A DNA stretch of 64,000 bases, taken from positions 29,800 to 93,799 of the forward strand of contig DBML01000005.1 of the NCBI GenBank assembly GCA_002298915.1, in the 5' to 3' direction. A model generated the notes under the pieces. The model searched no databases. It worked only from the letters and a program-made list of their open reading frames with translations, and had not been told where the DNA came from. The position numbers and the translations under genes were made by a program. The stretch is from Clostridium sp. UBA699. Lineage in GTDB: Bacteria > Bacillota > Clostridia > Clostridiales > Clostridiaceae. Positions 26,601-34,741 of the stretch are shown in pieces (the stretch's first letter is position 1; each line of letters opens with the position of its first letter).

Positions 26601-27290
26601 CCTTCCGATGCAGCCTTCGAGCTCCCTCCTCACGTCTGCGATCAGAATCCTGGCCCAGTCCGAATCCCCGAAGTCGAAACCTTCCTTCACGTCGAACCTG
26701 CCGGCCTGCTTCTCGAGCCACGCGGACGGCCAGGGTGTGCTGACCGCAAACCTGTAAAGGTTCTGCACAAGGTCCTGGATGACCTTGTCGTCGCTGTCGC
26801 CCAGCGCCTTTACAAGGTTTATGAAGGATTGGTCGTCTCTGTCGAACCTTTCCTCGAAAAGCTCGTCCATCACCTCCTGCTTCAGCAGCACAGCCTCTGT
26901 CTCGTCGCAGACCCTGAAGTTCGGCTCTATGTCCAGGAGGTGGAAATTGCCTTTTATGACGCCCAGGCAGAAGGAGTGTATGGTCATTATGTTAGCCCTG
27001 CCGAGAAGCGTGAGCTGGCTCTGCAGCCTTGCCGAGGACGGGTTCTTGTCGAGCTCCCTGGTTATGGCGTCCCCTATCCTTTCCCTCATCTCCGCCGCCG
27101 CTGCGTTTGTGAAGGTTACGACCAGCAGCCTGTCTATGTCAACAGGATGCTCCTCATCCATAACCTTCTCTATTATCCTCTGAACAAGCACCGCTGTTTT
27201 CCCTGCGCCCGCCCCTGCCGCCACAAGGAGGTTGCAGCCCCTGTCCTTTATCGCGTCAAGCTGTTCGTCTGTCCATTTCGTACCGCTCAT
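23694..27290 (-). CDS. addA: ATP-dependent helicase/nuclease subunit A
   Basis: This 1198-residue UvrD-like SF1 helicase has a C-terminal nuclease domain. With AddB it resects double-strand breaks for recombination, recognising Chi. Walker A is AAGAGAGKT near residue 21, motif II LIDEYQDSN near 393, and motif VI YVAFTRAKEKL near 858. The nuclease signature is GVIDCYFEEDGEIVLLDYKTD near 1130, with the catalytic Asp and Lys present. Length fits the family. addB lies at 30919-34362 on the same strand, separated by a plus-strand GNAT gene, plsC and a chemoreceptor. This differs from the usual adjacent addB-addA order. Confidence 0.96.
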   Translation of the reverse strand: MSGTKWTDEQLDAIKDRGCNLLVAAGAGAGKTAVLVQRIIEKVMDEEHPVDIDRLLVVTFTNAAAAEMRERIGDAITRELDKNPSSARLQSQLTLLGRANIMTIHSFCLGVIKGNFHLLDIEPNFRVCDETEAVLLKQEVMDELFEERFDRDDQSFINLVKALGDSDDKVIQDLVQNLYRFAVSTPWPSAWLEKQAGRFDVKEGFDFGDSDWARILIADVRRELEGCIGRIERAVEIIKSDHELAAYLPVFTGDAENTRHLHSIKTWNEMGEAMEGLRFAKLPTLRKLSAEAAEKKELAKDARDQLKKKIETIRNELFVNAAAPETAMAKMYPCMKTLSEITIEFSTRFGQKKRERGLIDFNDIEHFALAILTDGKEPSNTALDYRDRFEEILIDEYQDSNQVQEEIMNSICRGDRGNVFMVGDVKQSIYRFRHAKPELFLQKYKMYGCEIGSPGKKIKLYKNFRSRSEVIDGVNFIFKQIMSSEMGELEYDDSEALLCGAQYCEKQNAIEVNIIDKSGECPEELEDLDSIQTEARFVSKRIRELLEEGFLVHDKASGDERVITYRDIVILMRATEGSAKLYLDELSSHGIPAFADTATGYFETVEIKTVMSLLQIIDNPLQDIPMLAVLRSPIFSFTPEELIDLRTAGSELSFHEILEAFEAGDSPLGRKVAGFLAKLEEWRDKGSYMKIDEFIWFLYSDTAYYSFAATMPQGEQRQANLRLLFQRAREFESTSYKGLFNFINFIEKLKSSSGDMGSAKILGENQNVVRIMSIHKSKGLEFPVVFLCGAGRQFNMMDVNRNILFHQELGFGPDFVDYERRISYPTLPKQVIRRKLRVETLSEEMRILYVAFTRAKEKLIITGTVREIGKACARWCEAAAYKRDKLPEHTVAAAKCYLDWIGSAVARCPGGDPIRVMGGESSGMIEVIEDSSRWVVKVVDKASLATGEESEKPFVDFSGLIAGAAGASCSEGIGLAVQERLQWKYRLEESSRIPAKISVSELKKSQGPRQTVLKRPGFLEGEKRMTAAMKGTLLHLAMQHLDLVKVSSLEDVREQIRRLVEMEFVTSEDASQINAYKILKFFQSDVGRRMAAAQAAMREVPFFIELAAADVYPELDKKVYGSETLVLQGVIDCYFEEDGEIVLLDYKTDFVEDQEAVVENYRIQIELYAGALEKITGKRVKEKYLYLFYKDTAVALNG

Positions 27291-27464
27291 GTCTCACCTG
27301 TTCCCTTCTGAAAAATGTATTAAAATACCAGCGGCATTCACGCCGGCTACCTTGAAAGCCCATGCTCGGGATCGTCAGCGAAACCCCCTCGCCCGACTGA
27401 ATCCCCATGTATATATTATACCCGAAAGCCAGAAAATTTTTACGATATTTTTACAAAAAAACTA

Positions 27465-27493
27465 TTGCATTATTATAATGCGCATCGTATAAT
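27465..27493 (+). promoter_or_regulatory. Promoter with GCAT dyad, shared with the argGH operon
   Basis: TTGCAT (27465-27470), 17 bp spacer, TATAAT (27488-27493). A perfect dyad GCATTATTATAATGC lies at 27467-27481, overlapping the -35 box. A second palindrome, CGTATAATTATACG, covers the -10 box. The promoter matches the one at 56482-56510 in 24 of 29 positions. Confidence 0.7.
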
Positions 27494-27533
27494 TATACGC
27501 AAGATGAAATATTTTTGAGGGGAGAGTAGATAA

Positions 27534-28049
27534 ATGGAAAATAATCTTACCGTAAGAAAAGCAGTGCCGGAGGACGCACAGTTCATATATAGGATAACAA
27601 AAGAGGTATTCAAAACATACCAGGAGCAGGCCGGTATCGCAGGAAAGATCGCTGCTCTTAACGAAACAACTGATGACATACTCAAGGATATCGAAACAAA
27701 GCACGTTTTCGTAGCAGTGCTGGACGGTCAGGTGATAGGAAGCGTCAGAATCGAGATACTCGGTGACGGAACTGCCTACCTCAGCCGTTTCGGAGTTGAT
27801 CCTGGGATACAGAGCAAGGGCATCGGCCGCGCTTTGATCGCAGAAGTCGACAAGCTCATGCTTAAAGAGAACGTGAGCAAGCTTTGCCTTCACACCGCCT
27901 CAAGAATGCTTTCGCTGGTCCGCTTCTACTACGGACAGGGTTTCTATATAGAATCCACAACGAGCGACAAAGGATATATACGTGCGCTTCTGTGCAAGGA
28001 ATACGAGGCTGTTCAGACCGAGGACATGTTTCGAGCAAACGTAGTTTAA
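27534..28049 (+). CDS. GNAT family N-acetyltransferase
   Basis: This single-domain 171-residue acyl-CoA-dependent acetyltransferase has RKAVPEDAQFIYRI at the N-terminus, the acetyl-CoA loop QSKGIGRAL near residue 103 and a late FYYGQGFY motif near 138. The substrate is not evident. It has its own promoter, which is almost the same as that of the amino-acid importer-argGH operon. A link to arginine or glutamate metabolism, such as a short N-acetylglutamate-synthase-like enzyme, is therefore possible but unproven. It is inserted between divergent addA and convergent plsC. Confidence 0.85.
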   Translation: MENNLTVRKAVPEDAQFIYRITKEVFKTYQEQAGIAGKIAALNETTDDILKDIETKHVFVAVLDGQVIGSVRIEILGDGTAYLSRFGVDPGIQSKGIGRALIAEVDKLMLKENVSKLCLHTASRMLSLVRFYYGQGFYIESTTSDKGYIRALLCKEYEAVQTEDMFRANVV

Positions 28050-28061
28050 ATATAAAAGCTT

Positions 28062-28109
28062 GGGCTGCTGCAAAAACTGATTATTGTTTTTGCAGCAGCC
28101 CTTTCATTT
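28062..28109. terminator. Bidirectional terminator between GNAT gene and plsC
   Basis: A perfect 16 bp stem, GGGCTGCTGCAAAAAC with GTTTTTGCAGCAGCCC (28062-28101), followed by a T-rich tract. Confidence 0.9.
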
Positions 28110-28129
28110 TCAATCTTCTATCCGTTCTT

Positions 28130-28840
28130 TTATTCAAGCCCGCCCTTAATTATTCCGTAGACCAGGTCGGACAGGTTCTTCCTCTCCTGCTCTGGCAGCT
28201 CGCTTACGATGACAGGCTTGTGCACAGTGAGCTTGAGCACGTGCCCCCTAACCCGGTTACCTGTCTCCAGGACCCTGTAGGTTCCGTCCAGGGTTATGGG
28301 CACTATCGGTGCTCCTGCCTTTACAGCCAACTTCATGCTGCCCTTGTGGAAGGGCGCCATCTCTGATTTCAGGCTCCTCGTGCCTTCAGGGAAGATGACC
28401 AGCGAGTAGCCCTGCCTTATCCTCTCAACTCCCTCGTTTATGGACTTCATGCCTTCTTTCAGGCTGCTCCTGTCCATGAAAACAGAGTGGATGGCTTTTA
28501 TCCAGAAGCCGATGAAAGGGTATCCCTCTATCTCCTTTTTCGCTATGAAACCGAACCTCTTGTCGATGTACGAAAACATGAGGAACACGTCGAAGATGGC
28601 CTGGTGGTTGCTCACGAAAACGCAGGGGCCCTCAGGGATGTTTTCCAATCCCTTCACCGCCGCCTTCGTATCGGATATTTTCATGAAGTGCCTGCACATC
28701 TTCCTTGCCGTTGTGTACACAAACTCGTCTGCAGCCTCCCGGGATTTCCTCCTGAGGAGGCTGGTCCTCACTGCGCCGTAGGTCGTTATGGCCAGCATGA
28801 AGACGCCGAAGTATGCGTAGTATAGTAATTTGATGATCAT
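28130..28840 (-). CDS. plsC: 1-acyl-sn-glycerol-3-phosphate acyltransferase, copy 1
   Basis: This 236-residue membrane enzyme acylates lysophosphatidic acid to phosphatidic acid in phospholipid synthesis. It has an N-terminal hydrophobic segment (residues 2-22). The catalytic HX4D is NHQAIFD near residue 78, and the glycerol-phosphate-binding FPEGTRS is near 150. It is 14 bp downstream of the chemoreceptor gene. A second homologue at 60414-61127 has the same motifs and lengths but clearly different sequence. Confidence 0.93.
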   Translation of the reverse strand: MIIKLLYYAYFGVFMLAITTYGAVRTSLLRRKSREAADEFVYTTARKMCRHFMKISDTKAAVKGLENIPEGPCVFVSNHQAIFDVFLMFSYIDKRFGFIAKKEIEGYPFIGFWIKAIHSVFMDRSSLKEGMKSINEGVERIRQGYSLVIFPEGTRSLKSEMAPFHKGSMKLAVKAGAPIVPITLDGTYRVLETGNRVRGHVLKLTVHKPVIVSELPEQERKNLSDLVYGIIKGGLE

Positions 28841-28854
28841 ATGCTTTCACCTGT

Positions 28855-30870
28855 CTAAATCTTGAATTTCTGCACCATCTCGTTCAGGAGCTGAGCCATC
28901 TCGGCCTGATCCTGCGCGGTGTAGGCCACCTGCTCTATCGCTTTTGTAGTCTCATCTATGTTTTCCTTTATGCTTTCGGTCTTCTCGTTAGAAACCTGGG
29001 CGGCCTCTGACAGGTTCTGGATTGCTCCGTTAACCTGCTCCACTGTTGCCGCTATCTCCTCAGACATCGCAGCTATCTCGTCGGACATCTTGCTTACGAA
29101 GTCGGAATCGCTGTAGTACTGCCTTCCCGTCAGGCTGTAGGCGTCGAACTGCTCGTTTACGTCGTTGTTTATGAAGGTCAGTATGTCGCTGCTAGTGTCG
29201 ATGCTGCTCCTGAAGGCGCTCTGCACGTGGGTTATAGTCTCCTGGATGCTTGATACGGCATGCGAGGACTGCTCCGCAAGCTTCCTCACCTCTTCGGCGA
29301 CCACCGCGAAGCCTCTTCCGTGCTCCCCTGCCCTTGCCGCCTCTATTGCAGCGTTAAGTGCGAGAAGGTTAGTCTGGTCTGCTATTGTGGCTATGGCGTC
29401 AGCCATGAGCTTGATGTTCTCGACAACCTTGCCGTCCTCTATGGCCTTCATCATCTTTTTCTTCTTCTCATCGTACAGCTTCCTGGTAGCATCTATGGCC
29501 TTGTCGCTCTTCTCCTTGACCTCGAGCGCCCTGACCTTCGCCCCGCTGGCGTTGTTGCTTCCCTCAAGGGCCTTCTGCGAAAGCTCGTTTATGCTTGAAT
29601 CAACCTCTTCGATGGACGCGCTTATCTCCTGCGAAGCTGCGCTGGAGTCCTGAACGCCGAAGGCTATCTCGTCAACCGATTCCTTGATCGATATCGCCTT
29701 CGAGGTAAGCTCCTCCACCGTGGCTGAAAGCTCCTCCGCCGAAGCGCTAAGGTTCTGCGAGCTTCCCATCAGGCCGATCATGAAGTTCCTGAGCTCCTCC
29801 TGCATCGTGTCTATAGACATGCTGAGGCGGCCTATCTCATCGTTGCTGTAGTGGTTAACCTGCTTCTCCTCTTTGGAGAAATCCCCCTGGGCTATCCTCT
29901 CGACTTTCCTTATCATAAGGCTGAGAGGCTTGAAGGTCCTTCCCAGGAGCCAAATCAGGAGAGCAACCATTATGATTATCGAGAGCCCTATATAGAGAAT
30001 GAACTGCGACTGCAGGCTTCTAAGCGGCTGCATAACAAGGCTCTCAGGCACTGCGAAGCCGAATGTCCAGCCGGTCATGTCTATCTTGGAGGTGACATAG
30101 TATTTGCTTACGCCGTCGTAATCCTGGACAAGGGTGACAGTGTTGCTGCTTCCGTTTATCTTGTCGGCTATGGACTTGAACCTTCCGTCCAGCACCGCCC
30201 CGAGGCTAATGCTTCCGGACTCTGCAGGCTGGAAATCAGGGTTCTCATGGACTACGAAATTCTTGCTTGCATCAAGCAGGAAGCCGTAGGAGCCTTCTCC
30301 CGATTTCGCTTCTGTTGTGAGGGTTGTGAGGTAGTCCACGTATATGTCCGCCCCGACTACTCCTATGTTTTCAGAACCTGACTTTATAGGCATAGCTATG
30401 GTGATGACCATTTTTCCTGAAAAAGCGTCCTTGTACGGGGCTGTGTATATGAGCTTGCCCTGCTTCATCGCTTCCTTGTACCATGTCCTGGTTGTCGGGT
30501 CGTAGTTTTCCGGGGTCAGAGAAACCGAGTGCGAATCAGCGACAAGGGTCTTGTCCGTGTATGCCGCGTAGATAGCCGCAAGCTCGCTATTTGCCTGTAT
30601 CTCCCTGTTGAAGTACGCCTCCATGGCAGTCTTGTCTGTCTTCTTATAGCTTTCGACGTCGCCGTCTACCTGCCTAACTATCTCCCCCTGCATTTCTAGC
30701 CATCCGTCAATTGTGGCCGCATAAGTGTTTGACTGGTTGCGTATCTTCGACAATGTCTCCTCGGTTATGCTCTGCTTGGCATTGTAGTAGCATATCACCG
30801 AGAGCATAAGCATGCATAAAGTCGAAATTACCACAGCCATCATGGTGATTTTGCCTTTGATCGATTTCAT
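28855..30870 (-). CDS. Methyl-accepting chemotaxis protein, dCache sensor
   Basis: This 671-residue transmembrane receptor has a membrane segment at about 7-28, a double-Cache sensor to about 275, a second segment near 285-305 and a HAMP domain. The long coiled signalling domain carries the hairpin tip IADQTNLLALNAAIEAARAG near 495. In the membrane-distal sensor, RTW near residue 128, a later Tyr and GADIYVD near 170 fit the R-x-W...Y...D pattern described for amino-acid-binding dCache domains. An amino acid ligand is thus likely. The C-terminus lacks an NWETF-type tether. No other chemotaxis gene is in the window. Confidence 0.92.
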   Translation of the reverse strand: MKSIKGKITMMAVVISTLCMLMLSVICYYNAKQSITEETLSKIRNQSNTYAATIDGWLEMQGEIVRQVDGDVESYKKTDKTAMEAYFNREIQANSELAAIYAAYTDKTLVADSHSVSLTPENYDPTTRTWYKEAMKQGKLIYTAPYKDAFSGKMVITIAMPIKSGSENIGVVGADIYVDYLTTLTTEAKSGEGSYGFLLDASKNFVVHENPDFQPAESGSISLGAVLDGRFKSIADKINGSSNTVTLVQDYDGVSKYYVTSKIDMTGWTFGFAVPESLVMQPLRSLQSQFILYIGLSIIIMVALLIWLLGRTFKPLSLMIRKVERIAQGDFSKEEKQVNHYSNDEIGRLSMSIDTMQEELRNFMIGLMGSSQNLSASAEELSATVEELTSKAISIKESVDEIAFGVQDSSAASQEISASIEEVDSSINELSQKALEGSNNASGAKVRALEVKEKSDKAIDATRKLYDEKKKKMMKAIEDGKVVENIKLMADAIATIADQTNLLALNAAIEAARAGEHGRGFAVVAEEVRKLAEQSSHAVSSIQETITHVQSAFRSSIDTSSDILTFINNDVNEQFDAYSLTGRQYYSDSDFVSKMSDEIAAMSEEIAATVEQVNGAIQNLSEAAQVSNEKTESIKENIDETTKAIEQVAYTAQDQAEMAQLLNEMVQKFKI

Positions 30871-30918
30871 GGATGATCCCCTTTCCGCGCTGAACTGTAT
30901 ATGAATATGATATTATTT

Positions 30919-33900
30919 TTATACACTTTTGTCTATTTCTTTTTCTATCAGCTCCCAAGCTTCCTCTTCCTTTATATCCTTAAGGATCCTGTACCTGTTG
31001 CCTTTGACCGCAGGGTCGAACTGGCACACCGATGAATATGAGCAGTACCTGCAGGGCGAGATGCCTTTCCTGCTGTAAGGGCTTATGGCGATGTTCCCCT
31101 CCAGTATCTCTTCGCATATCTCCCTGATCGCCTTCCTGACGTATTCCCGCAGGGTCTGGAACTGCTCTGCGGTAGCCGTGGAAGAGGAACCTTCGCTTAT
31201 CGTTCCGTCGGTCTTGATCCTGACCGGTATTATATCCGAGAAGCCCGATATTTCGGAGTCCATCCTCTTTATGATATCCTCGTCCTTGATGAGGAGGCCG
31301 CTCATCTTGAGCTCTGTCAGCCTCTTCCTGCCCAGCTCGTCCTCCCCGAGCTCCTGGTCTGCCTTGACGAGCGGGTCGTCGAGCCTGAAGTACAGCACGC
31401 CTGCGGGAAGCATAGCGGCTCCCGTCTTCCTGCCGAGCTCTGTCAGTATGGCATCCAGGTAGACCAGGAGCTGGAGCTGCAGCCTGTGATAGACGTCGCC
31501 CAGCCTGAAATCCTTGCTGCCGGACTTGTAGTCGACTATCCTTACGTAGGTCCCTATACCTTCCGCATCCTGCATGCTGTCGGCCCTGTCTATCTTGCCC
31601 ACAAGGCTGACCTTCTCTCCGGAACCAAGCTCTACCTCTATGGCCGGAAATTCGCCGCCGAAGCCGAAGGACATCTCGTAGCCAACGGGGGAAAACTCCC
31701 CTCTCCTCATGTGCTCCGAGATGATTGAAACGGACCTCCTGAGCACCCCCTTCACGTGCTGAGCCACGAAGGCGAACCTCTTAGAGCTTCCCAGTATGGA
31801 GGAGGCCCTCTTCACCTGCTCGTCGACGATCTCTGATATGAGCTCGCCGCTGAGGCCGCTGTCAGCCTCTCCCCAGCCTATCCCTTCCTCCTCCAGCTTT
31901 TCCGAATATATTTTCAGCGATTCATGCATGAGCGATCCAATGTCAGGCTTGCCGAGCTTGTATTCCTTCCGCTCGCCAGCCTTGAGCCCATACTGAACGA
32001 AGTAGGAGAACGGGCATTCCGCGAACTTCTCGAGCTTAGAAACGCTCACGTTGAGGTTCTTTCCGTAGAGGCCCCTGATCTTCTTCGAATCGAACACCTC
32101 TGCCGTGTTCTCGAAGGAAAATCCCTCCGCTGCAGCCTGCAGCTTTTCCTTCCACTGCTCGTCCTGCCTGAACCAGTTTATGGCGCATCTGAGGACCTCG
32201 CTTTCAGGGTTGTCCTTTATGAGCGTGAGCATCTCGTTGAAGGCTGGCCTTTTCGAGGCTATGGAGCTCAGCAGTGACTCGTCGTCCGTATCCCTCATGA
32301 CGCTGCTCTCCTCCTTCAGCTCAGGGAAGACTTTTCTCAGCCTTGATATTATTATTGAAGGCCTCTTCGGCTTCCCGTCGAAGTCCGACACCGGGAAGCT
32401 TAGCCTGAGGTACCTGTTCGCCGTCGTCAGTGTAGTGTAGCTAAGGAACTGCTCCTCAAAAGCAAGGCTCTTCGAATCCTTCATGACGTTGACGCCTTTC
32501 GCTATTAGAGCTATCCTGTCCTCGTCCGCCAGGATCCCTTCCTTCGATGAGGCGGCCGGGAAGACTCCGTCGTTCACCCCTATGATGTAAAGGCAGCTTA
32601 TCTCGTGGCTCCTCAGCCTCTGAACCGTCCCTACCAGGACCTGGTCTATGGCGGGAGGTATTATACCGATCTCGTACTCCTCGAAGCCTGCGGACATTAT
32701 CTTCGAGAACTCGTCCCCCGTCAGGTCTTCTTCCCCTAGGACCTCGACAACCTGCTCAAGCAGCTCGACGATGATGTCCCAAACCTGCTCGTACTCCTGC
32801 GCCCTGTCCAGCCTGCCCATAGCCTCGAACTTCGATATGAGCATCTCTATAGTCTCCGGGATGCCTATGTCGCACATGAAGTCGTAGAGGGCCTCTGCCA
32901 TCTCCCTGGCCCCGTGCCTTCCCTTTATGCCTTCCGAAAGCTTCCTGAGAGGCTCTACCACCTTGTCCCTCGTGGAGTTGACCCTCTCGATGTATCCCGC
33001 CTGAAGCTCTGATATCTCCTCCGGGTCGAACCCATAGCTGAGCGGCCGTTCCCATCTTCCGCCTTCCGTCCACCGCTTGCCCCTTATCCCGTTGGCGAGC
33101 ACGTAGTTTTCGAGGAGGTCTATCTCGCTGCGATCGAAGCCGAGGAGCCCGGTCTTAAGGTACCTGAACATGTTCTCGTAGGACCAGTTCTTCGACACTA
33201 TTTCCAGGGCGGAGGTTATCAGTACTACGAGCGGGGAGTTCACAATCCTGTTCTTGCCGTCTATGAAGAAAGGTATCTCGTACTCGCTGAAAACCGCGCG
33301 TACAAGGCTTTCGTAGCCTTCCAGGTCGCCGCAAACCACCGCGATATCCCTGTAAAGGATCCCTTCGTCCCTGCACAGCCTCACTATGTCCCTTGCTGTC
33401 TCCTCTACCTCGGAGTACTTGTTGAGGGCCCGCAGAACTCGTATCCGCTCCGTCTCCCCGGGATAGACGCTGTAGGGGTAGGAGAAAAGGTGCTCCTCCA
33501 GGTGCCCCAGCTCCTCGCTGGCTGCGAACCTTCCGAGCTTGCTGCCGTCGATTCGCACAGGCTTGTCGTAGGCTACGCCCAGGTCCTCTATTATCCTGCC
33601 CAGATCCTCCTCCGTGTTCCGTATTGGCAGGAACACGTCTGTGCTGCTCTCCCCTCCCTGAGAAGCGTCCGACCAGCAGAGAGTCACGTTTACCCTGCGG
33701 GCCTTCCTGAGCAGCTTCTCAAGTATCCTGTATTCCTGAGGGGTGAAGCTTGCGAATTCGTCCACCCATATTTCGGCCCCGTCGAAAATGCGCGACTTGT
33801 CAATCTGGGCGGCAAGGATCGTCAGGTCGTCCTCCGGGTCGATGTACCTCTCGTGCAGCCTGCTCTCGAACTCGCTGTATATGAGGTGTATGTCCTCAAG

Positions 33901-34362
33901 CTTTTCCCGAAGCGCTACATCTTCCACGGAGAGGGAGCCCTGCAGTATATCCTCCGGCGTTATGCTGTACCTCTTGAACTCGGTGATTATGTCCGAGACG
34001 CCGGACACGAACCCCTGCTTTTTGGCTGCCTTTCCGAAAACCTTCAGCCGGCCGCTGCTCTTCGACATTATGCTGTAGATCAGCATGCTTTTGCCGGCGG
34101 TGTTCATGTGCTTCCTTGCCAGGCCTCCTGTCTCCGAGAAGACCTTCTGCGCCATCCTGCTGAAGCTCATGACCTGCACCCTGAAGGAGCCCTTCTCCCC
34201 CAGGTACTTGAGCACGTTCCTCTCCGCCTGGAAGGAGAACTGCTCGGGCACAAGCAGTATGAGAGGGTTCTCCGCCCCCTTTTCGATTTTTCTCTTTATA
34301 TCCTCAAGGCAGAAGGTGCTCTTTCCGCTCCCCGCCCTGCCGTAAACAAATCTAAGGCTCAT
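30919..34362 (-). CDS. addB: ATP-dependent helicase/nuclease subunit B
   Basis: This 1147-residue partner of AddA has an N-terminal P-loop GRAGSGKS, a degenerate helicase core that in characterised relatives scans for Chi, and a C-terminal nuclease. The nuclease site is GKIDRAD with VDYKSGSKDF near residue 955. The Fe-S cluster ligands expected in the family are visible as CPFSYF near 790 and CRYCSYSSVC near 1110. ATG 34362 lies 10 bp after AAGGAGG. A TTG at 34368 is only 4 bp from it. The gene leads into the chemoreceptor and plsC on the same strand. Confidence 0.95.
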   Translation of the reverse strand: MSLRFVYGRAGSGKSTFCLEDIKRKIEKGAENPLILLVPEQFSFQAERNVLKYLGEKGSFRVQVMSFSRMAQKVFSETGGLARKHMNTAGKSMLIYSIMSKSSGRLKVFGKAAKKQGFVSGVSDIITEFKRYSITPEDILQGSLSVEDVALREKLEDIHLIYSEFESRLHERYIDPEDDLTILAAQIDKSRIFDGAEIWVDEFASFTPQEYRILEKLLRKARRVNVTLCWSDASQGGESSTDVFLPIRNTEEDLGRIIEDLGVAYDKPVRIDGSKLGRFAASEELGHLEEHLFSYPYSVYPGETERIRVLRALNKYSEVEETARDIVRLCRDEGILYRDIAVVCGDLEGYESLVRAVFSEYEIPFFIDGKNRIVNSPLVVLITSALEIVSKNWSYENMFRYLKTGLLGFDRSEIDLLENYVLANGIRGKRWTEGGRWERPLSYGFDPEEISELQAGYIERVNSTRDKVVEPLRKLSEGIKGRHGAREMAEALYDFMCDIGIPETIEMLISKFEAMGRLDRAQEYEQVWDIIVELLEQVVEVLGEEDLTGDEFSKIMSAGFEEYEIGIIPPAIDQVLVGTVQRLRSHEISCLYIIGVNDGVFPAASSKEGILADEDRIALIAKGVNVMKDSKSLAFEEQFLSYTTLTTANRYLRLSFPVSDFDGKPKRPSIIISRLRKVFPELKEESSVMRDTDDESLLSSIASKRPAFNEMLTLIKDNPESEVLRCAINWFRQDEQWKEKLQAAAEGFSFENTAEVFDSKKIRGLYGKNLNVSVSKLEKFAECPFSYFVQYGLKAGERKEYKLGKPDIGSLMHESLKIYSEKLEEEGIGWGEADSGLSGELISEIVDEQVKRASSILGSSKRFAFVAQHVKGVLRRSVSIISEHMRRGEFSPVGYEMSFGFGGEFPAIEVELGSGEKVSLVGKIDRADSMQDAEGIGTYVRIVDYKSGSKDFRLGDVYHRLQLQLLVYLDAILTELGRKTGAAMLPAGVLYFRLDDPLVKADQELGEDELGRKRLTELKMSGLLIKDEDIIKRMDSEISGFSDIIPVRIKTDGTISEGSSSTATAEQFQTLREYVRKAIREICEEILEGNIAISPYSRKGISPCRYCSYSSVCQFDPAVKGNRYRILKDIKEEEAWELIEKEIDKSV

Positions 34363-34431
34363 CAGCAATTAACCTCCTTAAGGTTCTACACCTATTTTAA
34401 CATATATCAGAAAAATTCTTCACAATTGCTC

Positions 34432-34459
34432 TTGAATTTTTTTGGATACAATCTATAAT
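34432..34459 (+). promoter_or_regulatory. Predicted rubredoxin promoter
   Basis: TTGAAT (34432-34437), 16 bp spacer, TATAAT (34454-34459). Confidence 0.6.
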
Positions 34460-34527
34460 TAAAGGTGTAGCTAATCAATACTTATTAGCAGCTAATAAAA
34501 AATATCGGATTTTGAGGAGGATTTAGT

Positions 34528-34686
34528 ATGAAAAAGTATGTTTGTTCAGTATGCGGATATGTTTACGACCCTGCAGTAGGTGACCCTGACAACGGAGTTG
34601 CTCCTGGAACAGCTTTCGCCGATGTTCCTGAAGATTGGGTATGCCCTCTCTGCGGAGTTGGCAAGGACATGTTCAACGAAGAATAG
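34528..34686 (+). CDS. Rubredoxin
   Basis: This 52-residue one-iron electron carrier begins MKKYVCSVCGYVYDPA and has a second cysteine pair in WVCPLCG. These are the two CxxC knuckles that hold the Fe(SCys)4 centre. Size and spacing are classical. GAGGAGG precedes the ATG by 7 bp. In anaerobes rubredoxin usually passes electrons to oxygen- or superoxide-detoxifying enzymes, and no such partner is adjacent. A hairpin terminator separates it from pflA. Confidence 0.97.
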   Translation: MKKYVCSVCGYVYDPAVGDPDNGVAPGTAFADVPEDWVCPLCGVGKDMFNEE

Positions 34687-34694
34687 ATTTCGCC

Positions 34695-34727
34695 GGAGAC
34701 AGCCTTTTGGTTGTCTCCTTGATTTTT
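34695..34727 (+). terminator. Rubredoxin terminator
   Basis: Stem GGAGACAGCC with GGTTGTCTCC (one G-U pair), followed by GATTTTT. Confidence 0.8.
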
Positions 34728-34741
34728 AGGAGGTGCAGGCC

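Noticed and set aside
33490..34458. Antisense open frame of 322 codons over addB
   Set aside because: Same reason: the real minus-strand gene has helicase and nuclease motifs, while the antisense has none.
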